Positions 1 through 9,996 are shown, counted from the stretch's first letter. The stretch: 44,196 nucleotides of DNA from Cytophagales bacterium (GCA_022360055.1 JAKSDO010000272.1:1-44196); one strand, 5' to 3'. A program made the numbers and translations. The notes: a model not told the origin generated them from the sequence alone.

Positions 1-26
1 ATTTGCTCCGGCCACGCCGGTTTCAT
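1..26 (-). repeat. 90-bp repeat family, copy m2 (cut by window edge)
   Basis: The first 26 bases of a second unit follow copy m1 directly on the minus strand: ATGAAACCGGCGTGGCCGGA then GCAAAT. The copies at this end are therefore in tandem, as at 14188-14367. What lies downstream is outside the window. Confidence 0.8.
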
Positions 27-31
27 CCGTT

Positions 32-115
32 TTATTTTTTTAGTTTGCTGACATACAGAGCAATACAATCATGCCCGTGCGTGTCTTGAATTTGCTCCGG
101 CCACGCCGGTTTCAT
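32..115 (-). repeat. 90-bp repeat family, copy m1 (89 bp, with 27-codon ORF)
   Basis: This copy runs on the minus strand from 115 to 27; the coordinates given cover its ORF. It starts ATGAAACCGGCGTGGCCGGA and ends in an A-rich tail before the next unit's ATG at 26. It reads as an uninterrupted 27-codon frame starting MKPAWPEQIQ and ending SKLKK then TAA. It has 89 rather than 90 bp because one base is missing in the A-rich tail. It is homologous to the copies at 14188, 14278 and 34456. Whether the peptide is made is unknown. Confidence 0.85.
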
Positions 116-596
116 GGATTTATATTATATCCGATGAATATCCTTATAAATTTTGAGAGTTAAAATTTTTTTTAGAAGATTTGAGCATATCCGTGCGCTC
201 GCCGAAATCCTGCTTTTCACATACGGATGTTGTGACCTTGATTTCATCACAATGTAGAATTTTCGATCGATTTATTTTTCTTTATGCGACCAGGGTAGTT
301 GCACGGGTACCGGTAAGCGGGTTTGCCAGGGTTTGACTGTGGCGGCATTTTGCAATACCACTGAAAGGGACCTCCGAGAAATGTTAGGAGGAAGAGAACT
401 GCCTGAGCAACCAAAGCCCGTTAACGGATATCCGTATTAATATGGGGATGAATAAAGCATCCATTTTTAATGTTCGCATTCGTCGCAACTTTTGTAATCG
501 GTGAGGAATCCGAAAGATCAAATTCAAACGACAAATTAAACGAAATGATATCCCTTGAACCTGACGGACCAATGACTGCATAATAAATGTATGATG
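116..596. other. Intergenic region without a recognised gene
   Basis: About 480 bases lie between the edge repeats and the ROK kinase stop. A 12-bp palindrome ACGGATATCCGT lies near 425-436, and a weak CCTCC/GGAGG hairpin lies near 372-392. A 65-codon minus-strand frame at 384-581 has no recognisable product and I treat it as chance. No promoter or RNA gene was identified. Confidence 0.5.
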
Positions 597-1502
597 CTAA
601 TCCGCCACGAGCATGGCAGCTCCAAAGACACCTGCGCTGTCCCCCAGTTCGGGCTTAAGAAAGGTGGTTTCAAGCCCGTCATTAAAGACAAATTCCCTGG
701 CCGATTGCACACCGTCCGTATATAAATAATCAACGTTTCCCACACCGCCTCCAATCACAACCACATCGGGATCTACGATATCGATAACTACCGAAATAGC
801 TTTGCCAAAAAAATGTGTCAATCTGTTTATGGTCTTTGTCGCATTTGGGTCTGTGCCTGCTTTGTGAAGTTCAACGATTTCTTTAAGATGCTTTTTCTGG
901 CCGGAAAGCGATTCGTAGTATCGCTGTGTAAAGGGACCGGAGATCACCGTTTCGACACATCCGATTTTTCCGCAATAGCATTCCCCTCCTGATTCGTCCA
1001 GGAAATTATGCCCCCACTCTCCACCGATACCATGCTTTCCGCCAATAATTTTGCCGTTTACAATAAGGCCACCACCTACTCCGGTGCCCATGATCACGCC
1101 AAACACCACTTCCGCATCGATCTTTTGCGATTTAACAGCGCCCATTTTAGCTTCGGCCAAGGCAAAGCAGTTTGCGTCATTGGCTATGGAAATCGGCATT
1201 TTTATAATTTGTTCCAGGTCTGTTATGAAGGGTCGCCCGTTATAGCAGGTAGTATTGGAATTTTTGAGCGTCTGCGCCTGGGGGTCTAACGTACCCGGGG
1301 TGCCGATTCCAATTTTTTCCGGTCTTGCGCCGACCTCTTTCGACATCATTCCGATGAGCTTGCTTATCTGACTGAGAATGTGTTCGTATCCGTGTTCCTG
1401 TTCGGTGGGTATTCGCATACGCGCCAATACTTCCGGATTTTCAGCCGATTTTAATACTACACCCTCGATTTTGGTGCCTCCAAGATCAATTCCCCAAAGC
1501 AT
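597..1502 (-). CDS. ROK-family sugar kinase, fructokinase (Mak)-like
   Basis: A cytoplasmic ATP-dependent sugar kinase of the ROK family, 301 residues, the usual length. The N-terminal phosphate-binding motif DLGGTK is at residues 6-11 and the catalytic Asp is in NDAN near residue 109. The ROK zinc site is complete: His165 in GEWGHN and Cys175, Cys177 and Cys182 in CYCGKIGC. The order NTTCYNGRPF, CYCGKIGCVETVISG and DPDVVVIGGGVGNVDYLY closely follows E. coli fructokinase Mak as I remember it. Fructose is therefore a likelier substrate than glucose or N-acetylglucosamine, but the sequence does not settle this. It lies 6 bp downstream of the AsmA-like gene and is probably co-transcribed with it. 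Confidence 0.88.
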   Translation of the reverse strand: MLWGIDLGGTKIEGVVLKSAENPEVLARMRIPTEQEHGYEHILSQISKLIGMMSKEVGARPEKIGIGTPGTLDPQAQTLKNSNTTCYNGRPFITDLEQIIKMPISIANDANCFALAEAKMGAVKSQKIDAEVVFGVIMGTGVGGGLIVNGKIIGGKHGIGGEWGHNFLDESGGECYCGKIGCVETVISGPFTQRYYESLSGQKKHLKEIVELHKAGTDPNATKTINRLTHFFGKAISVVIDIVDPDVVVIGGGVGNVDYLYTDGVQSAREFVFNDGLETTFLKPELGDSAGVFGAAMLVAD

Positions 1503-1508
1503 AATGAT

Positions 1509-4500
1509 TTAGTTTTTACCTTTCTTTTTTTTCTTAAATAAATTCTGCAAAGATTTTTTGAGCTCATTGGTTGTGCTGTCCAATTCCTCTTCCAATATCT
1601 TTCCCGTTTCCTTCTCCAGATTTTTTGTAAGTTCTTTTTTTAGCGTATCCAATTGTTGTTGAAGTTGATCTTCCCCTTTTTCCACAAGTTTTGTCGCCTC
1701 ATCCTGAATTTTTTGCTCAGCTTCTTGTTGCGCCGAATCCAGGGCAGCCTGCACTTCCTGTTTCACTTCTTCTTTTACCTGCTCCTGAATGGTTGTGGCG
1801 GCACCGCCCGAACCGCTTGTCCCGGCAAGTAATATTTTGGGTTTGTCATAAGTTCCGCCAACATTAAAATTCAGTTTAATCTTAGATCCGGCCGAAGAAA
1901 CATCTTCTCCCTGTAATCCTGCCAAAAGCTGATTTACCTGCTGTCCAATGGCTCCGGCCTCTACTTCAGTACGCACAAAATAATCCAATGTACCATCCGC
2001 TCCGAGACTTCCTGAAATATTTGCTTTTTGTCCGCCGATATCCACATCAAATGGAGATACATGCACTCTTCCGTTTTCCAGGCTTGCCTTCATGATCACA
2101 TCCTTCAGGGACAGCCGGTCCGACTTCAGATCGGATTTCATAAATCCGGCAATTCCCGAAACAAGTTTCGATTCCTTTAAGGAAGCTTTTGCGATTTGTA
2201 TGAGCCCGGCTCCGTTAAGGCTCTCGTAAACAGGCGACATATCCTCTTTAAGTAATCCGCTTATGCTAAAATTTGTGGAGAAATCTCCGTTCATGAGTTG
2301 AGCCATTGGCGCAAAAGTACGAACCGTTGAAAAGCTTGCGAAGGCATCGGGAATCGATAATGCTTTGATGTTTAATTGATAGTTAAAAACCGGACTGTCC
2401 GGGATACGCGTATCGTATTTCCCGTTCATCAGTACGGATCCGCCTAGTAAATTGAAAGACAGATTGCTCATATCCAGCACTCCGTCCCGAATGGAGAGCA
2501 GGCCCTTTGCCTTCTGAAGATTTAAATTGTCGTAGTAAATATTGTCGATAGACGACTGAAATTTAAAATCGATGTTTCTGGGAATCGCAACAATTTCCAG
2601 CGCGGAAGTATCTGCGGATGTTTCAGGTGAGGTTGCTTCACCTGTCATCCATTCATTTACATCCAGTATACGAGAGGTCAATTCCATTTCACCCGATAGC
2701 AATTCATGCTCTCCGAAAACGTAGTCAAGATAATTTTCCACATATCCTTCAATGCTCATATCACTCTTTCCTACCATCCCGTCAAAAGATTCCACGTTTA
2801 TTCGTTTTGGATTGATCGCAAGCGACGACTCTTCGATACTTATTCCGACCGGCAAGTCGTTGCTTGAGTAGCTGAAATCTTTTAAATGTACCTTCCCGCT
2901 GGCCGGTAGTCTGTCGTATCGACCGGCTTCAACATCCGAGTACTTGCCCTTTGATCCCAAATCAGCGGATAACAATCCCTCGTAACTGATTCCTTCGATC
3001 GGATAGATTGCTGAAATAACCTCGAGGTCCAGGTTGCCCTTCACATTAAGATCCCAGGTATAATTATTTAAATTTGTAAGCGATAGGTCGCCTGAAATAC
3101 GTTCCTTTCCCATTGATATTGAAAAGTCATCTACATTCAACCTGAAATCTTCCGGTTTGCCCGAGGGGCAATCTATGGCAGATGCAATTGATAATTTTTC
3201 CAGAGCCTTTGGAAATTCACTCGATTTGAAATATCCGTTGGCCAGATGGATTGAGGCGGTAACGGCAGGCATTATGTTTTGAGTGGAATCATACATGCCT
3301 TCGGCTTTAGCCTGTATTGAGAGAAGTCCTTTCATTTCCAATTCTTTGATGGGAAATACGGATGCCAGCTCAGCGAGATCCAGCCGGGCATTGATATCTG
3401 CTTCCATATCGTAATTCTTCAGATTTTTTACCAGTAAGGTGGCATCTATCGGATTGGTGCCCGCTTCCAAATGCATTTGTTTAATCTCAATCCGGGTATG
3501 GTCTATGTTGCCGTCCTCACAATCCAGGCTCAAGTCCATATCGATATTTTTTATAGGCATCGGCAATTCGGGATAGGAGATCATTCCGTTGGAAATTTTA
3601 AGTGCTATACGGTAAGCAGGAAGACTTGAGTCATTGTAAATTCCTTTCACAAATCCGTTAAACGACATTCTACCTTCTGTATTTATGTTTTCAAAGTCAG
3701 AGGTGTATGTTCCCGGGATCAGGGAATACAGACTTTTTACACTGCCGTTTTTGGAAGAAAAAGCTATATCCATTTCAATATCCTCCGAGGGCATGGCCAG
3801 ATAGCCATCCATGGAAACCGGGAAATCGTTTATTCGAAAAACATTTTCTTTGAATGTAAACCTGAAATCGGTCATGTCGATATTCAAAGTAGCGTTTGCA
3901 AACAATTTTTGACCGCTTAAATATTTTGTTCCCTCAAACTCGAGTGTGGCATGTTCAATATTTGATAAGGTGGTGAGGTCGTAATTATCCAAAGAAATAT
4001 TTCCGCTGCCCGAGTGGTTCAGCCCTTTAAATTCCATATGAAAATCCATGGATTTATCACTATATCTGAAAGTACCGTCGGATATATTCCATTGATCAAT
4101 GGATAAATTAAAGTCGACGGGAGCGGAGGGCTCTGTTTCCAGGGTATCTTCGCCGGATTCCTTTACAATTTCATAATTGGCTTCACCGTTTTCGAGTATG
4201 ATCAAATTTATGTTCGGCTCAATCAGATTTATGGACTTAATCACGTAAGTATTTCCAAAAAGGCTAAAAAGGTCAATGGTCAGGTTCAGGCTTTTGGCGC
4301 TCAACAGGGTATCGGCTTCAAATCGATCGATGCCAACAACTCCGAATTCCCCAAGGGAAGCTGTTGGATTTGGAAAGTTTTTGAAGAGCGTCAACCCAAA
4401 TTTTGAAGGATCAAAATATACTTCAGCTTCGATATTTTCATTCAGGGATTTGTGGATTCCCTCCTGAATATCATCCTTAAATACCACAGGTAAAATTATG

Positions 4501-4556
4501 GCTGTAATTAAAAGTAATGTTACGAATACGGCTAGAAATACTAAGAATTTTCTCAT
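1509..4556 (-). CDS. Large AsmA-like membrane-anchored protein
   Basis: A 1015-residue protein with one N-terminal membrane segment (about residues 4-26) followed by a very long beta-rich region of repeated DGxL/ISG-type strands, as in the AsmA/TamB/YhdP group. Family members are thought to bridge the envelope and influence outer-membrane assembly or lipid transport; a specific role here is inference. A C-terminal AsmA-like stretch lies at about residues 800-910 (SGIAGFMKSDLKSDRL, then VSPFDVDIGGQKANISG). The last 85 or so residues are a charged Glu/Lys/Gln-rich helix, probably a coiled coil, ending in a run of lysines (KKKKKGKN). No substrate can be named. Confidence 0.75.
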   Translation of the reverse strand: MRKFLVFLAVFVTLLLITAIILPVVFKDDIQEGIHKSLNENIEAEVYFDPSKFGLTLFKNFPNPTASLGEFGVVGIDRFEADTLLSAKSLNLTIDLFSLFGNTYVIKSINLIEPNINLIILENGEANYEIVKESGEDTLETEPSAPVDFNLSIDQWNISDGTFRYSDKSMDFHMEFKGLNHSGSGNISLDNYDLTTLSNIEHATLEFEGTKYLSGQKLFANATLNIDMTDFRFTFKENVFRINDFPVSMDGYLAMPSEDIEMDIAFSSKNGSVKSLYSLIPGTYTSDFENINTEGRMSFNGFVKGIYNDSSLPAYRIALKISNGMISYPELPMPIKNIDMDLSLDCEDGNIDHTRIEIKQMHLEAGTNPIDATLLVKNLKNYDMEADINARLDLAELASVFPIKELEMKGLLSIQAKAEGMYDSTQNIMPAVTASIHLANGYFKSSEFPKALEKLSIASAIDCPSGKPEDFRLNVDDFSISMGKERISGDLSLTNLNNYTWDLNVKGNLDLEVISAIYPIEGISYEGLLSADLGSKGKYSDVEAGRYDRLPASGKVHLKDFSYSSNDLPVGISIEESSLAINPKRINVESFDGMVGKSDMSIEGYVENYLDYVFGEHELLSGEMELTSRILDVNEWMTGEATSPETSADTSALEIVAIPRNIDFKFQSSIDNIYYDNLNLQKAKGLLSIRDGVLDMSNLSFNLLGGSVLMNGKYDTRIPDSPVFNYQLNIKALSIPDAFASFSTVRTFAPMAQLMNGDFSTNFSISGLLKEDMSPVYESLNGAGLIQIAKASLKESKLVSGIAGFMKSDLKSDRLSLKDVIMKASLENGRVHVSPFDVDIGGQKANISGSLGADGTLDYFVRTEVEAGAIGQQVNQLLAGLQGEDVSSAGSKIKLNFNVGGTYDKPKILLAGTSGSGGAATTIQEQVKEEVKQEVQAALDSAQQEAEQKIQDEATKLVEKGEDQLQQQLDTLKKELTKNLEKETGKILEEELDSTTNELKKSLQNLFKKKKKGKN

Positions 4557-4579
4557 GACGATTGATACTATCCAAAAAA

Positions 4580-4587
4580 CAAAATTA
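4580..4587 (-). promoter_or_regulatory. Candidate -7 box for the AsmA-like gene
   Basis: On the minus strand TAATTTTG fits the Bacteroidota -7 consensus TAnnTTTG and lies about 24 bases upstream of the ATG at 4556. The upstream TTTG-like element is not well spaced, so this is tentative. Confidence 0.3.
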
Positions 4588-4841
4588 AGATTTATGCAGG
4601 CAAAAAATCAGCGCATGAATATAATTCTGCATCATGTAATTTTTTGCCAAAAAATGTGCTCAAATTTTGACGGCCATCCGTAAGTATGAATTTGTTATAT
4701 CGGAGTAAGGCGTTTTTTGTAAACCTCATATAGTTTGACGAAAGGGTCATTTGGGTCTTTGTTGAATTTTTGGAAAATAATCCGTGCCATATGTGCGAAT
4801 ATTAAAATTGAAGTAATTGTAAAGTTACTTTCGGTAAACAT
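4588..4841. other. Intergenic stretch between divergent genes
   Basis: Apart from the promoter candidates at its two ends, nothing coding or structured was recognised between the AsmA-like gene and the glycogen synthase gene. The stretch is A/T-rich. Confidence 0.5.
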
Positions 4842-4871
4842 TTTGCAATTCAAAGCTATCTCTTATATTTG
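4842..4871 (+). promoter_or_regulatory. Bacteroidota-type promoter for glycogen synthase
   Basis: TTTG at 4842-4845 and TATATTTG at 4864-4871 are separated by 18 bases. This fits the -33/-7 consensus TTTG and TAnnTTTG described for Bacteroidota primary sigma factors. The ATG is about 64 bases downstream. Confidence 0.6.
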
Positions 4872-4934
4872 ATCAGAGACCTAATTATTGCCTACCCTAC
4901 ACGAGTAGACATTCATATTTTTTAGATTTGAGTC

Positions 4935-6782
4935 ATGATGAATATTAAGCGAAACAGATCGACCATTAAGGGCAGACTTACAAAAAAAGTAATAGAAGAA
5001 ACCTTAATTGCGGAAATAGCCTGGGAAGCGTGCAATCAGGTTGGCGGCATATATACGGTATTGCGAAGTAAAGTGCCGACAATGGTCAATAAGTTTGGTG
5101 AGAATTATTGTCTTGTGGGCCCTTATGTACATGCAAATGTGACTACGGAATTTGAAGAAATCAAGGAAATAGAGGGTCCCTTCTCAAAAGCCGCGGCAAA
5201 GATGCGGGAAATGGGCTTTGATGTTCATTACGGGAAATGGCTGGTCACCGGAAGACCCAAAATCGTCCTGTTGAATCCGCATTCGGTTTTTGATCGCTTG
5301 GGTGAGGTGAAATATCAGCTTTGGGAGCACCATCACATAGAAACGCCGGACGATCATTTGATAAATCAGGTGATCGCATTTGGCTTTCTCACAAAAATAT
5401 TTCTGGATTTGATTGCCGGCGGGAAAAAAAGGAACCGCAACATCGTAGCTCACTTCCATGAATGGATGGCCGCCATACCCATACCGGAATTAAGAAAATC
5501 GAGTACATCGGTCTCAGTTACATTTACTACTCATGCAACGCTTTTGGGCCGTTACCTCGCCATGAACGATCCCGAGTTTTACAATCATTTGCCATTTTTT
5601 GATTGGCTTCAGGAGGCGAAAAACTTCAACATAGAAGCCCAGGTAAGAATTGAAAGAGCCGCCGCGCACGGATCTCACGTGTTTACCACAGTAAGTGAAG
5701 TTACTGCTGTGGAATGTCAATATTTGTTGGGTAGAGAGCCTGATATTGTGACGCCCAACGGGATCAATATTGAGCGGTTTCATGTACTTCACGAGTTCCA
5801 GAATCTGCACCAGAAGTACAAAGACAAAATACATCAATTCGTGATGGCGCATTTCTTCAACAACTACACTTTTGATCTGGATGAAACACTTTATTTCTTT
5901 ACGTCGGGCAGGTTTGAGTTTCGCAATAAAGGATTTGGTTTGACATTGGAAGCGTTGGCAAGGCTAAATTACATGATGCAGAAGGAGCACGTAAACAAGA
6001 CCGTAGTCATGTTCTTTATTACCAAACAACCATATCATTCGATCAACCCGGATGTATTGCAGAACCGGGCCGTAATGGAAGAGCTCAGGCAAACCTGCCA
6101 GTCGATCGAGCAGCAGGTTGGGTCGCGATTGTTTTATGATTCGGCGAGTATCCCGGATAATAAGTTGCCGGAGCTAAGCAAATACGTAGATGATTACTGG
6201 AAGCTAAGGTTCCGTAGAACATTGCAGTCCTGGAAATCCGACAGTCTTCCGCCAATTGTAACCCACAACCTGATCAACGATACGGACGACCCGATATTAA
6301 TGTTTCTCAGAAGCGCAAATCTGGTAAATAACCGGCATGATAAAGTGAAAATCGTGTATCATCCCGATTTCATTGTTCCAACAAATCCGCTTTGGGGGAT
6401 CGAGTATGATCAGTTTACCAGGGGATGTAATCTGGGGATATTCCCCAGTTATTATGAACCATGGGGGTATACACCCCTGGAAAGTATTGCCCGCGGGGTT
6501 CCGGCCGTGACGAGCAATCTTTCGGGGTTTGGAGACTTTGTTATCCACAACATACCAAACCCGGAAGAAAAGGGCATCTTGGTCGTCGATAAAGTAAACA
6601 AAACCTTCCACGAATCAGCGCAACAATTGGCTGGTGAGCTGCTTCGGTTTGTCAAACAGAGCAGGAGAGAACGTGTTGAAATGCGAAATAGAGCGGAGTC
6701 GGCATCGGTTAATTTTGACTGGGATGCGTTGACAAAATATTACGATAAGGCTTACCTGTTAGCGATTCAGCGCGGGAAATAA
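4935..6782 (+). CDS. Glycogen synthase, GT3 (eukaryote-like) type
   Basis: Extends alpha-1,4-glucan chains from a sugar nucleotide in glycogen synthesis. The 615-residue protein resembles the GT3 synthases of fungi and animals rather than the GT5 GlgA enzyme. The N-terminal signature EIAWEACNQVGGIYTVLRSK is at about residues 27-46. The C-terminal motif YEPWGYTPLE (507-516), inside FPSYYEPWGYTP, is the GT3 version of the retaining-enzyme E-x7-E motif with Glu508 and Glu516. GT3-type synthases are known in Bacteroidota. Donor choice (UDP- or ADP-glucose) cannot be read from the sequence. Two consecutive ATG codons offer alternative starts. No other glycogen gene is adjacent, although a ROK sugar kinase lies 3.4 kb away on the other strand. 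Confidence 0.9.
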   Translation: MMNIKRNRSTIKGRLTKKVIEETLIAEIAWEACNQVGGIYTVLRSKVPTMVNKFGENYCLVGPYVHANVTTEFEEIKEIEGPFSKAAAKMREMGFDVHYGKWLVTGRPKIVLLNPHSVFDRLGEVKYQLWEHHHIETPDDHLINQVIAFGFLTKIFLDLIAGGKKRNRNIVAHFHEWMAAIPIPELRKSSTSVSVTFTTHATLLGRYLAMNDPEFYNHLPFFDWLQEAKNFNIEAQVRIERAAAHGSHVFTTVSEVTAVECQYLLGREPDIVTPNGINIERFHVLHEFQNLHQKYKDKIHQFVMAHFFNNYTFDLDETLYFFTSGRFEFRNKGFGLTLEALARLNYMMQKEHVNKTVVMFFITKQPYHSINPDVLQNRAVMEELRQTCQSIEQQVGSRLFYDSASIPDNKLPELSKYVDDYWKLRFRRTLQSWKSDSLPPIVTHNLINDTDDPILMFLRSANLVNNRHDKVKIVYHPDFIVPTNPLWGIEYDQFTRGCNLGIFPSYYEPWGYTPLESIARGVPAVTSNLSGFGDFVIHNIPNPEEKGILVVDKVNKTFHESAQQLAGELLRFVKQSRRERVEMRNRAESASVNFDWDALTKYYDKAYLLAIQRGK

Positions 6783-7178
6783 TTGGAAGCATCCCGGCTT
6801 TGTAAGGTTGGTGACAGCCTGTAAACCTGAATCCGGCAAATGCCAGCAAACCGGACCGGTCCGCCACAGCGGATAGACGTCTTTCGGGCGGATAAAGCCT
6901 AAAACAAATGGAAACATGGCACGAGCATCGGTTGGTCTGTGAAGCATTCGACCCCGGTCAGTTTTCGGGGGCTTCCCTTTTGGAAACCCAAGGACAACAC
7001 AAAGGCAAAAAAAACGCTTAGATCTCAAAAATAATAAATGATATCTGCGATAAATGCGTCATATTGGCATTTATTTGTGTTTTTACGCAAATAATCGCGA
7101 CATTTTTTCCGGGTTTGAATTCATTTTCCATATGGCCGAATAATTGATTGAACGGATTATTGGAAAACAAAACATGTT
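6783..7178. other. Intergenic region upstream of clpB
   Basis: About 400 bases with no convincing gene. It contains the palindrome GGACCGGTCC and several G/C-rich short hairpins, which contrast with the A/T-rich leaders elsewhere. An 89-codon minus-strand frame at 6759-7028 overlaps the glycogen synthase end and has no recognisable product. No clear heat-shock operator was seen upstream of clpB. Confidence 0.45.
7050..7074. terminator. Possible terminator hairpin upstream of clpB
   Basis: ATAAATGC pairs perfectly with GCATTTAT across a 9-base loop and is followed by a T-rich run on the plus strand. It could end the glycogen synthase transcript, but the stem is A/T-rich and short. Confidence 0.35.
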
Positions 7179-9791
7179 ATGAATTTTAATAATTATACCA
7201 TAAAAAGTCAGGAGGCCATTCAGAAGGCTATTGAGATCGCAAACGGGAATCAACAGTTGTCCATTGAACCGGCACATTTGATGAAAGCGCTGCTATTGTC
7301 CGATGAGAATGTGGTTTCATATATATTGAAAAAGTTAAGTGTAAACCGATTGCAATTAGACGAAAAACTTGATGAAATAATTAATTCCTATCCTAAAAGT
7401 TCGGGGCAACAACCTTATTTATCGAATGATTCGAATAGAGCAATTCAAAAAGCTACGGGATACCTCAAGGAATTTGGCGATGAATTTGTGGCGATTGAAC
7501 ACATGGTCATTGCGCTTACCGAGGGGTCGGATAAAACAGCAGGCCTGTTAAAGCATTTGGGTTTCAATAAGAAGGATCTTATAACCATTGTAAAAGAGCT
7601 GCGCGGAGGGGAAAGAGTTTCGGATCAAAATGCTGAATCGAAATATCGATCGCTGGATCGCTATTCGAAAAATCTGAACAAAATGGCTTTGGATGGAAAG
7701 ATTGATCCTGTTATCGGACGGGATGATGAGATAAGGCGCGTATTGCAGATTTTATCGAGAAGAACAAAGAACAATCCAATCCTTCTCGGAGAGCCCGGCG
7801 TGGGAAAAACGGCCATAGTCGAAGGTATGGCCCAACGTATTGTGGACGGTGATGTCCCGGAAAATCTGAAGTCAAAAACGATCATCTCGTTGGATATGGG
7901 GCTTCTGATTGCCGGCGCTAAGTACAAAGGTGAATTCGAAGAAAGACTGAAAGCGGTGATAAAGGAGGTAACTGATTCGGATGGAGAGATTATATTGTTT
8001 ATTGACGAGATTCATACCTTAATCGGAGCGGGCGCAGGAGGCGAAAGCGCCATGGATGCCGCGAATCTATTGAAGCCTGCTTTATCCCGGGGAGCATTAC
8101 ATGCCATTGGAGCTACAACTTTACAAGAGTATCAAAAGTACATCGAAAAGGATAAAGCGCTGGAGCGGAGATTCCAGGGTGTAATGGTCAATGAGCCTTC
8201 AATTCCCGATGCGATATCCATTCTTCGCGGTATCAAGGAAAAATACGAAGTACATCACGGTGTACGGATAAAAGACAATGCCGTTATAGCTGCCGTAGAG
8301 TTATCCAACAGGTACATCTCGGATCGGTTTTTACCGGATAAGGCCATCGATCTGGTCGATGAAGCCGCTTCAAAATTGCGTATTGAGATCGATTCGCTGC
8401 CTGAGGAACTGGATGAATTACAACGAAAGATCATGCAGTTTGAGATTGAACGCGAGGCCATTAGGCGAGAAAAAAATAAAGAGAAAGAAAAGCAGTTGTC
8501 CAAAACCATAGCCGAACTCTCCGATAAAAGAAATGAGTTGAAGGCTCAGTGGGAAAATGAAAAAAGCATCATTCAAAACCTGCAGGATGAGAAGGAAAAT
8601 ATTGAAAAGTTAAAACTTGAAGCCGAAAGAGCCGAACGTGCGGGCGATCTTGGAAAAGTCGCTGAAATCAGATATGGGTTAATCCATGAAAGTGAACAGC
8701 GCATACAACGTCTCCAGGAGCAAATCAAGGAACTGCAGGCCGGGGACTCCCTTCTGAAGGAAGAAGTAGATAGTGAGGACATTGCCGAAGTGGTTGCAAA
8801 ATGGACGGGAATACCTGTTTCAAAAATGATCCAGACCGAAAAAGACAAACTGATGCATCTGGAAGCTGAGCTGGGGGAGCGGGTTGCAGGTCAGGATGAG
8901 GCTATTGAAGCCGTGTCTGACGCCGTGCGGAGGAGCAGAGCCGGATTGCAGGATCCCAAGCGACCAATCGGATCATTTATATTTTTTGGCACGACCGGTG
9001 TCGGGAAAACCGAGCTGGCCAAAAGTCTGGCGGAATTTCTCTTCGACGATGAGAACAATATGGTTCGGATCGATATGTCTGAGTTTCAGGAACGACATGC
9101 GGTGAGCCGGTTGATCGGAGCGCCCCCGGGATATGTGGGATATGATGAGGGCGGCCAACTTACCGAAGCGGTACGGAGAAAGCCATACTCCGTCATCCTA
9201 CTCGACGAAATTGAAAAAGCTCATCCCGATGTATTCAACGTTCTTTTGCAGGTACTGGACGATGGAAGGCTTACCGATAATAAAGGTAGGATAGCCAACT
9301 TTAAAAATTCCATTATCATTATGACGACCAACATCGGATCCCATTTGATTCAGAATAATTTTTCAAAAATAAATGATGATAACAGGAAAGAAATAATTGA
9401 AACTACAAAAAACCAGGTATTTGATCTTTTGAAGAAATCCGTGCGTCCGGAATTTCTGAATCGGGTAGATGAGATCATCATGTTTCAGCCATTGTCAAAA
9501 GAAGATGTTCGGAAGGTCGCGGAGATACACTTTTATATTATTAGAGATCGGTTAGCTGAGAATCATATTAAACTGGAAGCAGATCAGAAAGTGCTAAATT
9601 ATATTGCCGAAATAGGGTTTGATCCGCAATTCGGGGCCAGACCCCTGAAACGGGTGCTGCAGAAAAGCATTTTAAATGAACTGTCCAAGAAGATTCTGGA
9701 AGGAAAAATATCCGCCGAATCACTGGTTGGCATAACGCTCAATGATAAACGGGAAATAGAATTTATCAACCTGGATGAGGTGGAAATATAA
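7179..9791 (+). CDS. clpB: ClpB protein disaggregase
   Basis: An ATP-dependent hexameric chaperone that extracts proteins from aggregates together with DnaK. The 870-residue length is normal. Order of parts: Clp N-terminal repeat domain (residues 1-145), first AAA+ module with Walker A GEPGVGKT at 204-211 and Walker B LFIDEIHT, the long M-domain coiled coil (about 405-530), then the second AAA+ module with Walker A GTTGVGKT at 604-611 and Walker B VILLDEIEKAHPDVFN, and the C-terminal small domain with FGARPLKR. The M-domain separates it from ClpA and ClpX. The family is normally heat-induced, but I could not identify a heat-shock operator. A terminator hairpin follows. Confidence 0.97.
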   Translation: MNFNNYTIKSQEAIQKAIEIANGNQQLSIEPAHLMKALLLSDENVVSYILKKLSVNRLQLDEKLDEIINSYPKSSGQQPYLSNDSNRAIQKATGYLKEFGDEFVAIEHMVIALTEGSDKTAGLLKHLGFNKKDLITIVKELRGGERVSDQNAESKYRSLDRYSKNLNKMALDGKIDPVIGRDDEIRRVLQILSRRTKNNPILLGEPGVGKTAIVEGMAQRIVDGDVPENLKSKTIISLDMGLLIAGAKYKGEFEERLKAVIKEVTDSDGEIILFIDEIHTLIGAGAGGESAMDAANLLKPALSRGALHAIGATTLQEYQKYIEKDKALERRFQGVMVNEPSIPDAISILRGIKEKYEVHHGVRIKDNAVIAAVELSNRYISDRFLPDKAIDLVDEAASKLRIEIDSLPEELDELQRKIMQFEIEREAIRREKNKEKEKQLSKTIAELSDKRNELKAQWENEKSIIQNLQDEKENIEKLKLEAERAERAGDLGKVAEIRYGLIHESEQRIQRLQEQIKELQAGDSLLKEEVDSEDIAEVVAKWTGIPVSKMIQTEKDKLMHLEAELGERVAGQDEAIEAVSDAVRRSRAGLQDPKRPIGSFIFFGTTGVGKTELAKSLAEFLFDDENNMVRIDMSEFQERHAVSRLIGAPPGYVGYDEGGQLTEAVRRKPYSVILLDEIEKAHPDVFNVLLQVLDDGRLTDNKGRIANFKNSIIIMTTNIGSHLIQNNFSKINDDNRKEIIETTKNQVFDLLKKSVRPEFLNRVDEIIMFQPLSKEDVRKVAEIHFYIIRDRLAENHIKLEADQKVLNYIAEIGFDPQFGARPLKRVLQKSILNELSKKILEGKISAESLVGITLNDKREIEFINLDEVEI

Positions 9792-9861
9792 AGGACGATT
9801 CTTTCCGGGTAAATTTCGACATGCCTTTGGCTTTTCCGCTTGATCCGGACCGTACTTAAAA

Positions 9862-9888
9862 AAAAGGCTGCTCATAAAGCAGCCTTTT
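9862..9888. terminator. Rho-independent terminator after clpB
   Basis: The stem AAAAGGCTGCT / AGCAGCCTTTT with loop CATAA ends in a T run on the plus strand and has an A run on the other side. It could therefore work in both directions, between clpB and the convergent thioredoxin gene. Confidence 0.85.
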
Positions 9889-9996
9889 GCATTCGGTTTG
9901 ATTATATCTACCCTTCACTTAACCCGATTTATTCGCAGGAATTTTGTGAAATAGGCTTGAGAACACTTCTAAATAATTGAATTATACCCAATTAAA

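Noticed and set aside
6759-7028. 89-codon minus-strand ORF between glycogen synthase and clpB
   Set aside because: It overlaps the glycogen synthase end, has no recognisable domain, and its composition does not resemble the neighbouring genes.
6783-7030. Cobalamin-riboswitch-like fragments (AAAAGGGAAGCC on the minus strand, CCGCCAC on the plus strand)
   Set aside because: The pieces do not assemble in consensus order on one strand, and no cobalamin or TonB gene is downstream.
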